Shown here in pieces: positions 24,216-36,700 of a stretch of DNA of 64,000 bases. Position 1 is the first letter of the stretch; every line of letters begins with the position of its first letter. Source of the DNA: Azolla pinnata (taxonomy: Eukaryota; Streptophyta; Polypodiopsida; Salviniales; Salviniaceae); the NCBI GenBank assembly GCA_037176905.1, contig JBBBWG010010223.1, positions 1 to 64,000 on the forward strand, given 5' to 3'. Below the pieces are notes generated by a model, which had not been told where the DNA came from, searched no databases, and worked only from the letters and a program-made list of their open reading frames with translations. The position numbers and the translations under genes are program-made.

Positions 24216-24383
24216 GAATCTCAGATCCCCCCCCCCTCTTCGGATGCGGGCGTTTGATCGGAGAAGCCATCGCTGAAAGTTAGGGTTTTGCAGGCGTGCA
24301 AGCCGCGAAGCAGAAGGCGTTCTTGGTCGAGGTCGAGAAGATCGGGCAGAGAAAGGTATAGCAAGCAGCAAGGACAGCTTGCC

Positions 24384-27300
24384 ATGGATGCCTACGATGT
24401 GACCAAGGTCGTGTACTCGCGAGTGCAGGCTATGGAGTCGGAGCATTCCTCCAAGATCATGGGATACCTTCTGCTGCAAGACGATGGCGAGCAAGAAATG
24501 TTCAGGCTCGCCTTCAGCCATGATTCTGTACTGCAATCGGTCGTGATGAAGGTGAAGAAGGAGCTCGGACTCTCCGTTTCTTCTTCTTCTTCTTCATCAT
24601 CATCATCGTCAACATCGTCATCGGCTTCTTCTCAAAGTAGCTATGGAAACCCTTACGCCGGCCTCAACTCTAGCAGCAGCGTATCGCTGCTGTCGTCTTC
24701 CACTCCTGCGTCCCCGCGGAGCTTCTTAAGTTTCCATAGCCACCAGGTCGGATCGTTACTCCTTCCGCCTCTTCCATCGTCGCCTCTTTCGTCTTCTGCT
24801 TCCTTGGAGAATCAGCTCAATAGCTCCTTCCTCCATGGCCAAGACCATTACCACGATGCTTCGCATTCCGAGCATCTCTCGCTGCGCGCTGCTTCGGATC
24901 ATCCTAGCCTAGCCTCCCAGATTAGGTTGAACAGCAGGCTAGCACTCCACGAGCAGTTATCCATGGATCGATTCTCTGCGGAGAGATCAAAGCTCCACCA
25001 GTACCATCAACACTATCATCCTCAATCTAATCCTCAACACTCCGAACTCTTTCATGAACAGGCGGAACAAGGACCTTACCCCTTCTCCAACGAGTTCCTT
25101 CAGTCGGATCCCCATTACAGCAACACTCTTCTTAATAGCAGGCTCATCAATGGCGAAAACTTCCAGACCAGCTTTCATGCCAGGCGTTTCTCTGCAGCTG
25201 ATCTGATCCCGATGTCTCCCGAAAGCCTCGCATCTGCATCGCCAGCGTGGAAGCCATGCCTGTACTACGGCCGAGGCTTTTGCAAGCACGGCAGCAACTG
25301 CAAGTTCCTCCATAGCCACGGCCACGGCCATTGCCGGTCTGAAGCTGGATTCTTGCTGTCTCCAAGCAACGGAGTCGCTTCACCACAAGCTCACGACTCT
25401 GGGAGCGACGATGGAACTATGTCGACAGGCTCCTTGGAAAGGCTTGAGTACGAGATACAAGAGCTCCTGAGAGGGAGGAAAGCTCCGATCTCTATAGCTT
25501 CGCTTCCGCAGCTGTACTACGAAAGGTTTGGCAAGACGTTGCAGGCAGATGGCTATCTGACGGAGAGCCAGAGACATGGCAAAGCGGGTTACAGCTTGAC
25601 CAAGCTTCTGGCCAGGCTGAAGAACTCAGTAACTCTCATCGACAGGTATGCAGATCAGCACAGCTATGTGCTTTCTTTCATTATCGTTTTTCACCATTAT
25701 CACTGCTATTTCCATATCGTTTCATCAGTAGGATCATTCGCTCCCTTCCAGCATCGGCACTTCTGCCATAGCCATCTACGGCACTAGTGCCAAGCAATCA
25801 CAAGCACCAACACTATCTCTGTCGTGACCGTAATCACCAACGCGATCGGTATCGTTAGTTACTATTGTCGTTATCAGTGTCGTTACTAGTAGTATCATCG
25901 TTTGCGATCTTCACCATCGCCACAACCTCATCCCCATTATCCATACCACCATCTGATCAGTATCCTTATCTCCATCACCTTTTGCATCTTCATATCATTG
26001 CGGCTACCAATAGCAACATCACCTTCATCGTTGTCGTTATTTGACATCATTACCATCTTCATCGCTAGCATTGTCAATATCATCATAATCGCTGTCAATA
26101 TTGCTGCCACGATGATTTAGAAAAGTTGTACTATTATGATCATCTACATGGTTATCCTCGTCGTCATCATCCTCATCCTCATTTTCACCTACACCATTAC
26201 ACGATTGGGATCAACATTTTGATTGTTATTGGTTCCTATAATCATGGTCTTGATCTTGCTTGATTCATGATAATTGCTGCCATAGCCACTTAGCCTCTAT
26301 TTATTTTGTCTAGTGTAGTCATAATATCCTTGAAAAGTGTAGATCTTCAGATAATGCTTCAATCATCACCATAGAAAAATGGAATTAGCTCCACCATCAC
26401 CGTGGCTTGAGTATTGGTTTTGCACATCTTACAGACGGCCTTATGAAGTTGTGATTTAGGCCCACTTTCAACGTTAAGAGTGCTTGTTCAAGGAGGGATA
26501 GCTTGAACAACAAACACTTTGCTTATGGTTTTGAACCTGCTGTTATGCAGACCTCACGGACAACATGCAGTTGTGTTGGCAGAAGATGCTTTCAAGTTTA
26601 CAGGGTTCAGATCAGGCGATCAGATCTTCAAGGAAGATGCCATGGCTGGAGAGTTCATGAATTCAGGCTCGCGTCAGATCTACCTCACATTTCCTGCAGA
26701 CAGTGCGTTTTCTGAGGAAGATGTGTCTTCTTACTTCAGGTAAACTATCGCCTCTTAAAAGCTTGGGATGTGCATATGAACAGAACGTGAAACCTGAGAT
26801 GTTAGCGTGGAAATAGGTTTTAGAATCAAGAAGAGGAGATAGTTTATTCATTCTTAGAAGGAATTTCGGGCTTGAAGAGAAAAAGAAACGAGAATGGAGA
26901 TGCTAAAGAACAGAATTCAGGATTTCATAAACGTTCGAGGAGAATAAGTACTGCTATGGAGTTTCCTTTGCTCTGTATATTTCCTGATCGAGTTTGCAGA
27001 AGATGTTTTTTGTTAACATCTCTAACTGAACTGCAGCTTGCACACCTATAGAACAAACACGCTTGGAAACATGGAGATTTTAGTGTTTTGGTTCCATAGA
27101 GATGGATGGTCTACGATATCTGTGTGATCGTGTCAAGTTGCCTGATCCGAGTTTTACAACTAAATATCTTTAAGGGAAATGTGTATGCATGCAGAGCATA
27201 TGGACCTGTCCAAGATGTGCGGATACCTTATCAGCAGAAAAGAATGTTCGGGTTTGTGACATTCATCTATCCAGAAACAGTGAAGACGATTCTAGCTAAT

Positions 27301-29363
27301 GGAAATCCTCACTTTATCTGTGGAGCTCGAGTTCTTGTGAAACCATACAAGGAAAAAGGAAAGCACGCTGACAGGTGATCTGTTCATGTCTAACACCAAA
27401 TTCCAGCTCCACCTCCTTGTGCATTTCTGTGTCTAATTCCTTCACAGTAAGAATGAACCCACTAGCTTCTAAAAGTCCTTCTTAATGAATTGTTTTTTCT
27501 TAAGGCTTCCGTTTCTTGCCTTAAAACCTAGAAATATACATCATTTAACTGTTTAGGGTTCATGCACTCGATTTCCATCCTCTTCTTCAGCACTACAGAC
27601 AGTGTAAGCTGTTATGATATATTGTTGCCTTTTCAAATTCTCTTACCAGGAAATCATCCTCTGAACGTGATGGCTTCAATCGTTTCCATTCACATGGAAT
27701 GCAGCCTTCGGATGTTATGCGGGCTAATGCTGATTCCATTGCCGGTAAGCGCCTGCAACATTTTCTATGTTTCTACCACCAGGAAACTTCCCTCAAAACA
27801 TGAATTCAAATCGTTTACTAGCTACAAGCAATGATTCCAATGACTTTTATTATTTTTTAAGTGTCAACTAGCTTGCCATAATGTGATATCTGAGTAGCAT
27901 CAGATAAAGCTTTTGACATTTCTAACTTCTAATAAAATATCTGAATTCTACATACTTAATAGCCTTTTTTCCTTTCAAAATGACAACACCATGCGTACCA
28001 TAACTCACTCCTAACCACGGTACATTTGCTATCATAGAATGATTCTACCAGCCAGCTCAACATCTTGTGTCCTGTTCTTAATATTTTTGTTACTGCAGGT
28101 CCTCGAGCTTTTATGGAACATGATGGAGCACTGAGGAGACAGCTTGAGAAACAGGAGATGATTCTGGAGATGGAGAGAAGACGGCTTGCAGAACTTCAAT
28201 TCGAAAAACATCGGATGCAGCAGATTCTTCTCTCGCCAACAAGCGTTCCAGAGGATTCACGGCAATCATCATTCGCTTCTCCTCCAATGTCTTCCTTCCA
28301 GTCTGAAGCTTTTTCTTTGGATATGAACAGCAGTGACTATGGCTCAATTTCAGAAGATCCCAATTTATTGTTTACTGAAGGTATGCCCCTTGTTGTCTAT
28401 AGAACTTTCATTTTAGCTTGAGATTGATTAAAATAATGATGGAAATGTTTGTTGGTTTTGAAAGATCGCCTTGATCTGAAGCCTATTCAGACTTCTGTAC
28501 CGTCAGATAGCAATGGCAAAGGTAGTAATGGGTCAGGAAAGCAAAAAGAAGAGACTGATAAGCAAAGGTTAGTTGGCTGCTTCCATGCTGTGTCATAAGC
28601 ATCTTTGGTTTGGAATTCGTTTGCTATACCAAAAAGATCAATACCGCTTTACAGTGTTATGTTTGATTGTTTCAGTGATGAACATAACCTACCTGACAGT
28701 CCATTTACGAGTCCTCATAAGCCTTACTCGTCCCTTTCGGAGGAGGTCATTCCTAATGACGACCTTTTGAAAAACATTTCTACAGGGCCAGTCCCACCTG
28801 GCTTTTCTCTACCTTCTCACTTATCTGACAACTTGAATTGCCGCAGTTGCAAAGGTAAGCCACGGGCTATACATAGCATGCATCTGACAATAATAAATCA
28901 GAATAATCAGTGGGGCTAAGTTAGTTTATGTGCTATGAAAAACATTTTTTCGATCATTAATCCATTGATATATGATAAGCATCTTAGTATAACCATACAT
29001 CCAGCACTCAGTATACTTCTAAATCTGGTATCTTCACCTTACAAGTTAACAAATCTTTCAGTTAAGAATGAGTATTAACATTTTTTGTTCTTATGCCATA
29101 GACGACTTATCAATGTGGCAGTTTGTTTTTCTTGCTCGGTGTTAACTCTAGACAACTTTTCTACAGCTTGATTGTGTCAGTTTGATTTTCCCGCTGGGTG
29201 TTACCCTAGACTTGGCAGTCATTTAATTCAAATTGGAGATCTCAAGCATTCGCCATTCAAATTGGAGATCTCAAGCCTTCACCATTCAAATTGGAGATCC
29301 TGCCCCCATTATTCAGGTCTCGAAAGCATCTGCCAACCAAGTTTTGGCAGCTGGAATTGTTAG
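24384..29363 (+). CDS. CCCH zinc finger / LOTUS / RRM protein (AtC3H46-type)
   Basis: Predicted RNA-binding regulator of a plant-specific family (Arabidopsis C3H22/46/53/55 relatives), cytosolic or nuclear. Eight exons: 24384-25645, 26551-26739, 27195-27374, 27650-27744, 28099-28380, 28465-28567, 28676-28854, 29317-29363, joining in frame to 778 residues. The N-terminal helical domain [17 protein letters not shown]...[14 protein letters not shown] is the family hallmark and fixes the start, although the frame stays open upstream to 24288. It is followed by Ser- and His-rich linkers, one CCCH finger (C-x7-C-x5-C-x3-[20 protein letters not shown], about residue 292), an OST-HTH/LOTUS-like domain ([10 protein letters not shown]...LIDR, about 350-420) and an RRM ([11 protein letters not shown] to [11 protein letters not shown], about 460-540). 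A coiled coil, [19 protein letters not shown], comes after the RRM. The last 15-residue exon is the least certain part: it fits phase and splice sites but not a known family end. All introns are GT-AG. Confidence 0.93.
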
Positions 29364-30787
29364 ATTAAGCGAATTTCTCCCCCAGATATGGTTGTAGTTT
29401 ATTTCTTCATATTACCAGGTTTTACAGTATTCCCTATATTAGTGGCTTCTTCGCTCTTCACAACAAGATTACACCTCCCTGCTGAGGGAAAGAGATTCAT
29501 ATGAGATGTGTATAGTGATGTTCAGTATTGCCTGCTGCTTCCCTCTTCTTGCCAACCACAAAGGGATCACAGTATACAACAAAGTTACACAAAGGAGTTA
29601 CTGGAAGAATGTATAATGGGTGAATCACAAGGCAGGCCCTCCTCTTTTGAATAGAGGAGAAAAAAAGAAGAGGTCCTGTGTTATGCCCACCGACAGCATA
29701 GTATTCAATCCTGCAAAGTAAAAGATGGGGTTTTTATTTTATTTTATATAGCTTTGTATAGCATAGAATCGACATATAGAATGTTGAATTACAGCATGTA
29801 AGAGAGGAGACAGACAAGACAGAAAGATGAATATAGAATTACTGGCCTTGGAGACAAGCTACAGATCTTCATGGATCATGTGGGTATTTCGGCATTTGTA
29901 GCCCTGCATTTTACTAGTCTTATCTACTTAAAACAAATATAGATTCACTTGTGGGTTGTTAAATAAACCCACTCGCTATCATCATCATGGTTGGCTTCAC
30001 CATCACCATCATACAAAAGATCCTCACGTCTAAAAGCTACATTTCATGTAAACCTCTTTTAATTATGCCAATTCTTGATTTACTGTTTAATTAGCAATCT
30101 TTGTTGTGTCGTGATCTACTTGTAGAGCGTAGAATCATCTTAACGGTTCAAGTGCTCATGTGTCCTGTTGTTGACTATTAATCAGAGGTTTTGTTTATAT
30201 GGTACCACTTATGCGTGATCTGTGCTGGTTGAACTCAGTTTGGTTGCAAATTATGTGCTGTTTTACCAGGTTTCATTACTAGCTGTTATGCTTTTTGCAG
30301 ATTGCATTTACAAATCTACTTCCCTTACACAATCTGGTATGTTGCTCTTTCTCTGTTTTCAAATTAGATTATCTCCATTACATAAACTCAAAGGCCTTCA
30401 AACTGCCTACGTTACAGTTGATTTTTCACTGTAAATATGACATTTGGATGGATTTATACACAATTAACTCTATTCTACATTGGCCTGCAAGTATTAGAGT
30501 TCCAAGGGCACCTTGTGCATCCTTATGCCTCTGCGAATGGTCAATTATAGTGCATTCCTCTATTTGATTTGACCAGAAGGAGGGATACCGATTCGATCGA
30601 TCAAATTGAATCGATTCCTTTGTTCTTATATTGCAGATGCAACCAAAGTTTACGAAAGTGTCGTTGAGCAAACGCATCGAATCGCATATGCGCACGAATC
30701 AGAAACTGGTAATGGGGAGGAGACCCCCCCCCCCCCCCGTCTACGATGATGGTATGGAAGAGTCGAGCAAAGCTTGCATGTATGTGG
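29364..30787. other. 3' region of CCCH gene and intergenic
   Basis: No gene is recognised. It probably holds the 3' untranslated region of the CCCH gene and the terminator side of the convergent IRG-type gene. A run of C (30726-30738) stands close to the IRG stop codon. Just before this spacer, inside the last intron of the CCCH gene, three short direct repeats of ATTCAAATTGGAGATC lie at 29226-29300. Confidence 0.5.
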
Positions 30788-32501
30788 TCATGGGCCAATC
30801 TGAGGAGTGGGAGCGGCCCGATGCTTCAACGTTTTCGAGCGGCGGATGAGATTGCGCACGAAGTTGGTGAGGTTGATGTGGAGAGCATCCTCGTCGAGCT
30901 TGCACTCTTCATCGTCCTCGTAGATCTCCGAGTTCTGGCTCAGGTAAACATGGGGCTCCAGAAACGCGGGGCTCGACACGATGAACAGCGGGAAGGGGTT
31001 GGCCGAAGGAGGGGCGATGCCAGACAGCCGAAGGCCCGCCTTGAAGCTCGCATCGACTTGAACGCGGAGAGCTTTCATGGCGTCGACCACATCCTGCAGG
31101 CTCCTGTTGTTGCCGCTGGCTTCGAAGCCTGCGTTGTTGTTAAGATCATCGTCGCCTGCAGCTTGTGCTAGATCATTGCTTGCGGCTTGTCTATGCAAGA
31201 TCCGCGTCAAGGAGAGATCGGCCTTGGTCTTGACGAAGAAGAAGCGCTGGTGCGCCTTGTGCCGCAACGCGGCCCGGGCAACCTCGAAATCGAGCTTCCG
31301 GAAGCGGTCGCTGACGATGAGGATGAGGTCGAACGCGTACAGCTTCTTGTCGTAGTAGTAAGTGAGCTCCGGGTGGCCGATGCCGGCGCCCGGGAACTCC
31401 CAGAGCACCAGCAACCCTGCGAGCAACGAGGCCCGGTACGGCTCCGGCTCCGTGTTCGCCGTGCCCACGGGTGCAGCATCTGCAGAGAGGCCGAGGCCGA
31501 TCAGATGAATTTAACCCAGAAGTCTGCTTAGGCCGGTGCCCCGATCGGATCAAACCAAAACCAGCGACCTGATTCCCGCGTAATTGTTTGGTCTAGTTGT
31601 TAACTCTCTCCTCGGTTTGTGGTTCAGGGTTTAGGGTTTAGGGTTTAGGGTTTGTGGTTCAGGGTTTAGGGTTTGTGGTTTGGGGTTTAGGGTTTAGGGT
31701 TTAGGGTTTGTGGTTCAGGGTTTAGGGTTTGATCGTTTGTGCTCCAGATTCCAACCATAGCTCCCAGATCTCGGGGCAAGCATTTGCCTCTTGTCGGCGC
31801 ATGATACGGTAAAACGTAATGATCTCTCTTGTCATAAACCTCATCTCTCCGTCCTCTTCTGTCTTGACCTAATCTCAAAAAATTCATAACACCCGACTCC
31901 CTCCAGATTGCGGGCTAGAATACTCAACACGCTCTCGTCTTCGCATGTTCTCGTGTTCTCGTGTTCTCAAAATCGTTAACGATCTTCGGAAGGGTTAACA
32001 ATTCTTGTTGTTGCGAAAGATTGATCTCTTCTCAGCCTACCACCTATTATAAACCGAGTGGTTCCACTCTGACACACATATATTTCGGAGTTGGTATACA
32101 GATTGCCCCAGAGGGTTTAGGGTTTAGGGTTTAGGGTTTAGGGTTTACGTGCCTTGATCGGAGCTGTGGACGTGGCGGAGGCCGTTGATGAGCGAGGACT
32201 TGCCGCAGGCCCGGGCGCCGACGACGGCGACGTGGAAGCCGGCGTCGAGAATGCCGTAGTGCGCCTTGGCGAGCTTCACCAGATTCCGCCGCTCGTCGCC
32301 GCTGCTGTCGCCGTCGCCAGATTCGGAGATGGCCGCGGTGGTTCGATCCACCACCGGACCTGTTCCTCTCCTCACGTACTCCGCCTTCTTCGCAACCGCA
32401 TCGAGCCACTTCTCCAACCCCATCATCATCATCATCGCCGCCGCCGTCATCACCATCTTCCTCGCCGTTTTCGCCCTCACCGAATAATGCCTCATTCGCA
32501 T
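30788..32501 (-). CDS. IRG-type (interferon-inducible GTPase-like) GTPase
   Basis: Predicted GTP-binding protein resembling immunity-related GTPases (IRG, p47 family), which in animals act on intracellular membranes. Two exons: 32501-32153 and 31479-30788, giving 346 residues. Motifs: G1 GARACGKSS (residues 95-103, GKS subtype) then LINGLR, APVGTANTEPEPY matching the IRG switch region, G3-equivalent WEFPG (143-147, where animal IRGs usually have WDLPG), DLILIVSDRF, RFFFVKTKAD (G4 TKAD at 201-204) and FPLFIVSSP near the G5 position. The frame on both sides of the intron is fixed by this similarity, and it joins only if the donor is CAAG|GCACGT, a GC-AG intron. That intron carries telomere repeats. 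The start is uncertain: a TATA-like tract only 22-45 bases upstream of 32501 suggests that translation may begin at an internal Met of the MMMMMGLEKW cluster (about residue 27). Exons are visibly GC-rich compared with neighbouring genes. Its role in plants is not known to me. Confidence 0.8.
31624..31734. repeat. Telomere-like repeats inside the IRG-gene intron
   Basis: About fifteen 7-bp units, mainly TTTAGGG with interspersed TTTGTGG and TTCAGGG variants, lie in the single intron of the IRG-type gene. The C-rich strand is the sense strand of that gene. Confidence 0.9.
32115..32149. repeat. Telomere repeat abutting the IRG-gene donor
   Basis: Five near-perfect units of GGGTTTA end at TTTACGTGCC. 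On the gene strand the intron therefore begins GCACGTAAACCCTAAACCC, so the repeat starts four to six bases inside the intron. Confidence 0.9.
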
Positions 32502-32522
32502 GCATTCTACGGCGCATTTATA

Positions 32523-32545
32523 TGCATATATATATATATATAATT
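32523..32545 (-). promoter_or_regulatory. TATA-like AT tract upstream of IRG-type gene
   Basis: TATATATATATATATA on the gene strand lies 22-44 bases before the first ATG. If it is the TATA box, transcription would start close to 32500, so the usable start codon may be an internal Met. It may also be only a microsatellite. Confidence 0.35.
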
Positions 32546-33747
32546 ATGCTTTGCTTTCCTCCCTTTGTTGTTCTGTGTGGTGCCCTCTCTATCGCAGATT
32601 CTTTTCTTCAGTCGTTGTGCCTCGAGATCGAAGCATTCTTCCCTTCGATCCGTCGAGATTGTAGGGGGTGGCGGGGGGGGCATATGCGATTCGATTGCCC
32701 TTTTGGAAGCCTTTGTCACGCAGGATGAATCTAAGCATCATTTGCGCACAAACAGAGATGCCAGGTGAAAGATTCCCCGAGATTCCCCAGCGAGCCCCGA
32801 GATCGCGATGCCATTTATGGCCGTGAACACAGTGCCTCGAGATTCTCTTGACAGAATAATGCTAGCATGGAGCATGCCTTAATTAGACAACCAAATTTTG
32901 GTCTAATGCAGAGTGCTCCTTGATGTAATCTAGCATTCTACAGAGCACAAACTTCAACCAAACTCATAGTCTTAGCTCGCTAATGGTCCGATATGATTGC
33001 CACGTGCTCACAATTATCAACCATGGCCAACCAAAATGTACGGATAAATACATGTATTATGTGATGGGGATACGAACTGCGAATGCGCAGAGTCAAGAAT
33101 TACCGATTCAAAGAGCAAGACTTCAGAGTTTTCATGCGCACAATGTTGAAACGGGTCCGATTATGATCTTGATGCATATTGAGGCATGTGCAACTCAAAG
33201 AACACTTCTGATTTCACCTCCTTATTTACACTAAGAGATTTAAGAGAACAGTATAATTGACTGACTTACCCCCTTCAAGAGTTCCAACATCGAAGATCTT
33301 GAATGAATGAATAACACTGTCAAGAAATTTTATTGGGAGGATGTATAACAGTGAGTGAAACCTGATTATTTGACTCGGCATACCAACCTTTCACAACCTT
33401 GTTCTTCCAGAAAAAGCATTGCTGGTGCTGAAACACACATTCAGGGCATCTATTTCAGACAATTACAATTTCAAACACTTGAGCGATGAATGCATAGTTG
33501 AGCAATGATATAATGAAATTCAACATGCATTCTCCCGTCATTCTATCAGGAGAGACAATTTGTGATGTTTATTAAAATAACTGTCGATATCAATGTTCTG
33601 GGGCCGTACCTATCTACCAAAGGATCAACCTCAGCTCCCGGACTAAACACAACTAACTCTTCGTGCGTGAATCCGTGGTTTTCTCCCATCAGAAAAATGT
33701 GGGAAACTGCAGGCCATGAGCTTTTATCCATGCTTTTAGATTGTGAC
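32546..33747. other. Intergenic between IRG-type gene and SCO1
   Basis: The left part is upstream DNA of the IRG-type gene; the right part (about 33240-33747) is probably the 3' untranslated region of SCO1. No further gene, RNA or repeat is recognised. Confidence 0.5.
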
Positions 33748-36700
33748 TTATGATTTATATCTTTTTATCTCCTCAACTATGCCATCTGATAATCCCTTCA
33801 CATCATAGTTTTTTCCAAAAAACTTTACAAACTCCATTTGTGGATCCATAAGATACCTGTAGACCAACAACTATATTCAATTCACCATTCCGGGATTCCA
33901 GCATTTGATTAAAAATGAAATAAATTCTGAAGGAACAAGAGCGTACATGATTATCGAATGGTCGACCAAATAATCTGATCCTTCTTCTTCAGACTTCATA
34001 TAATACACCCTATACTCCCTTGCTGCCTTCCTAATTTCTTCTTCACTTCCCGTCAGCCCCACGAGCCTTGGGTGAAACTCTGTAAAAGATAGGAATCATA
34101 TACCAAGAATCATTCACACTAAACATAGGTGTACAGTTGAAATGTGTTAGATACCTTGGTTTTTTCAGCTGTAATAAAAACATGGTGTTTTAGAGTATAT
34201 TCCTCCTATTCATGCAAAATAATGTGTGCTGGACGGTAAATAATTTAGTACCAGTATTGTATTCATTGGATGCACCTGAACTTTAATCTTTCTTATCATT
34301 GATTGCAAAACACTGGCTAACCTTGGACATATTCTCGAACCTGCTCCACATTGTCACGTTCCGGATCAACAGAGATAAAAACAGGAGTTACAGAAATGCC
34401 ATGCTTCTTTTCTAGAAAAAGATACACTCAGGTCAGTTCCAAAACACCTAGTCACACGAGATGTTTAGATCATAAATGTTTATTATACACATACCTAAAA
34501 CATCAATAGCTTCAACCATTTTCTGCAATTCATCTGGGCATATATCTGGACAATGTGTGAATCCAAAGTAAATGAGAGTCCAATTGCCCTTGAAATTTGC
34601 TTCAGTAACTTCCCTGCCATCATGAGCGACAAGCTTGAATGGGCCTCCAATGGCTGCCTTTCCAACGCTAGGGCCTGCCTTTGAATCTTGTTTCAAATCT
34701 GCTTGACTAAAGAAATGTATCAGGAGCAAATAGGGAGATATTTAAGGCATGCAATAAAAACCTAGTGAAGGATGAATATCAATTGCTTCTCACATGCTTA
34801 GAATACAACGTGATTTGCGATAACTACGATCACTTGTTAGATGGGCTTGATAATTTTAAGTGCCATACTCAAATTTCCACCAAGAAGCTTGAGCAGATAT
34901 GTGTAGGAATTATTTCCATGTGAAGACTACTACAATGCGAGGAAGTATTTTCATGTGAGGACTACTTCTCAAGAAAGAACGCTTGACAGATTATCTTGTG
35001 TATCTGGTCTATGGGTCAAATTTGGCTTCCTTGTTCTCGGATGATAGATATATTCCATCTATTCTCCCTCTCCTTCTCTATCCTTCTCTCTCCCTCTCCC
35101 TCTCCCTCTCTCCATATATGTGTTTATGGTCTAAATTAAGAGGAACCCTATAATCATCATTGACAACCCTGCAACTAACGAATGGAACATCACCAACACA
35201 TTCATATTCTCAATAATAATTTCAGCCTTTTATGGTGTATCTGCAGTCCTTACGAATGCCCTCAAACGACTTTATCTGAAAGGGATTTTATTGATCTGAG
35301 GAAGAATCCCTCCTTGCATCCCTCACATATCTCAGGAATGAGAAATTTCTAAATATACAGCTGTGTGGAGGTGGTGAAAATTATCTTAATGCAACCAAAA
35401 GTTGCTCTGCTACTAATTGAAAGAGGCTGCAAAGGGCATCACAATGTCGTGCTTTCAAGGAGAAGAAAACTAGTTGCAAACTTCAAATCAGTATCTGAGA
35501 GAAATGTAGCAACTGATTTTCAAACAGAGGAGAGAAACAATAGAAGAAATTTAGAGCAGTTTTATTATTGGTGACTTCTACAACATCATGTTTATACAGA
35601 ACATACAGAACCAAAGGCGTGATATAGTTAGATAAACCCATAAATCCTCAACTTCAGCAAAAAAGACTATGAAAGTTCTCAGGGAGTGGGAGTCCATATA
35701 GTCGAAGTTCAAGCTGAGAAGCCATGCCAGGAATGACTTGAGCACTAAACACATGACCATAATTCCTCAACTTGAAGTCCAGTATAACACAAGCTATGTG
35801 TGAAAGCTCTAAGTGAGTGGGACCCAGGACACCCAGCACGGCTCAAAGAAGCTTCACAGCAGCTTGAAGTGGCTTTAGCCTTTGGCTTGGAGCTAAGTTC
35901 AGCTATGCTCATAGAAACTAGAGCTTAGACTAGATATTCTTAATCAGCTAGGAGCTGAACCACTTGGTTTCCAAGCTGAGCCATGCCACCCACAAACTTA
36001 CAAAACGCTGTTTTCCCACTCAATGGAAACACGAAGATGCAAGCCAATACTGGCTTCATTATCAAGAAAATGATCTACTTGATCATTTTTCTTGAACTAA
36101 GGCACCTATAATTAGATAGAAATATGACAAGGCAAGCCAACTTTGGCTTTGCACACCGTCAAATTCAAAATCAAGATCATAAACAGTAGCAGACCCCCAT
36201 CCATGTTACGGCTTTGTCAAAAGAGTATGAATACCCTTACCATATGGAAGAAAAGATAGCAGGGTACTTGATGCAAATATATTTCACATTCCAGACGCTT
36301 TCAACATGAAAAGTGGCTATAAGGATTTCATATGATATATGGAGAAAGCTATGTGTATGTATTGTTATGATTTATCATTGCACAACCTCCACCTCTCCTC
36401 TTACACGTATTCTATCCATCTTTGCAAAACTGCTAGTTCATTTCTGACAATATTCTTTGAATTTGATAAATGTGTGGCATTTCACCATTTTCATTTAGTG
36501 TGTGGTAGTGAGGATTTGGCTGATGGTCATATTCCATACAATAGTTAGTGTATTCTTTCAGGAAATATCTTAGTGTACTGTTTCAGTTGCCCATTTGTAA
36601 CAGTGTTAATTTGCCTACTGCATGCGCATACAGATATTCCATTTCAAACTAGTGGCAATTCCATATGCGTATGCTTCCATTAACTTTGCATGTTTAATGA

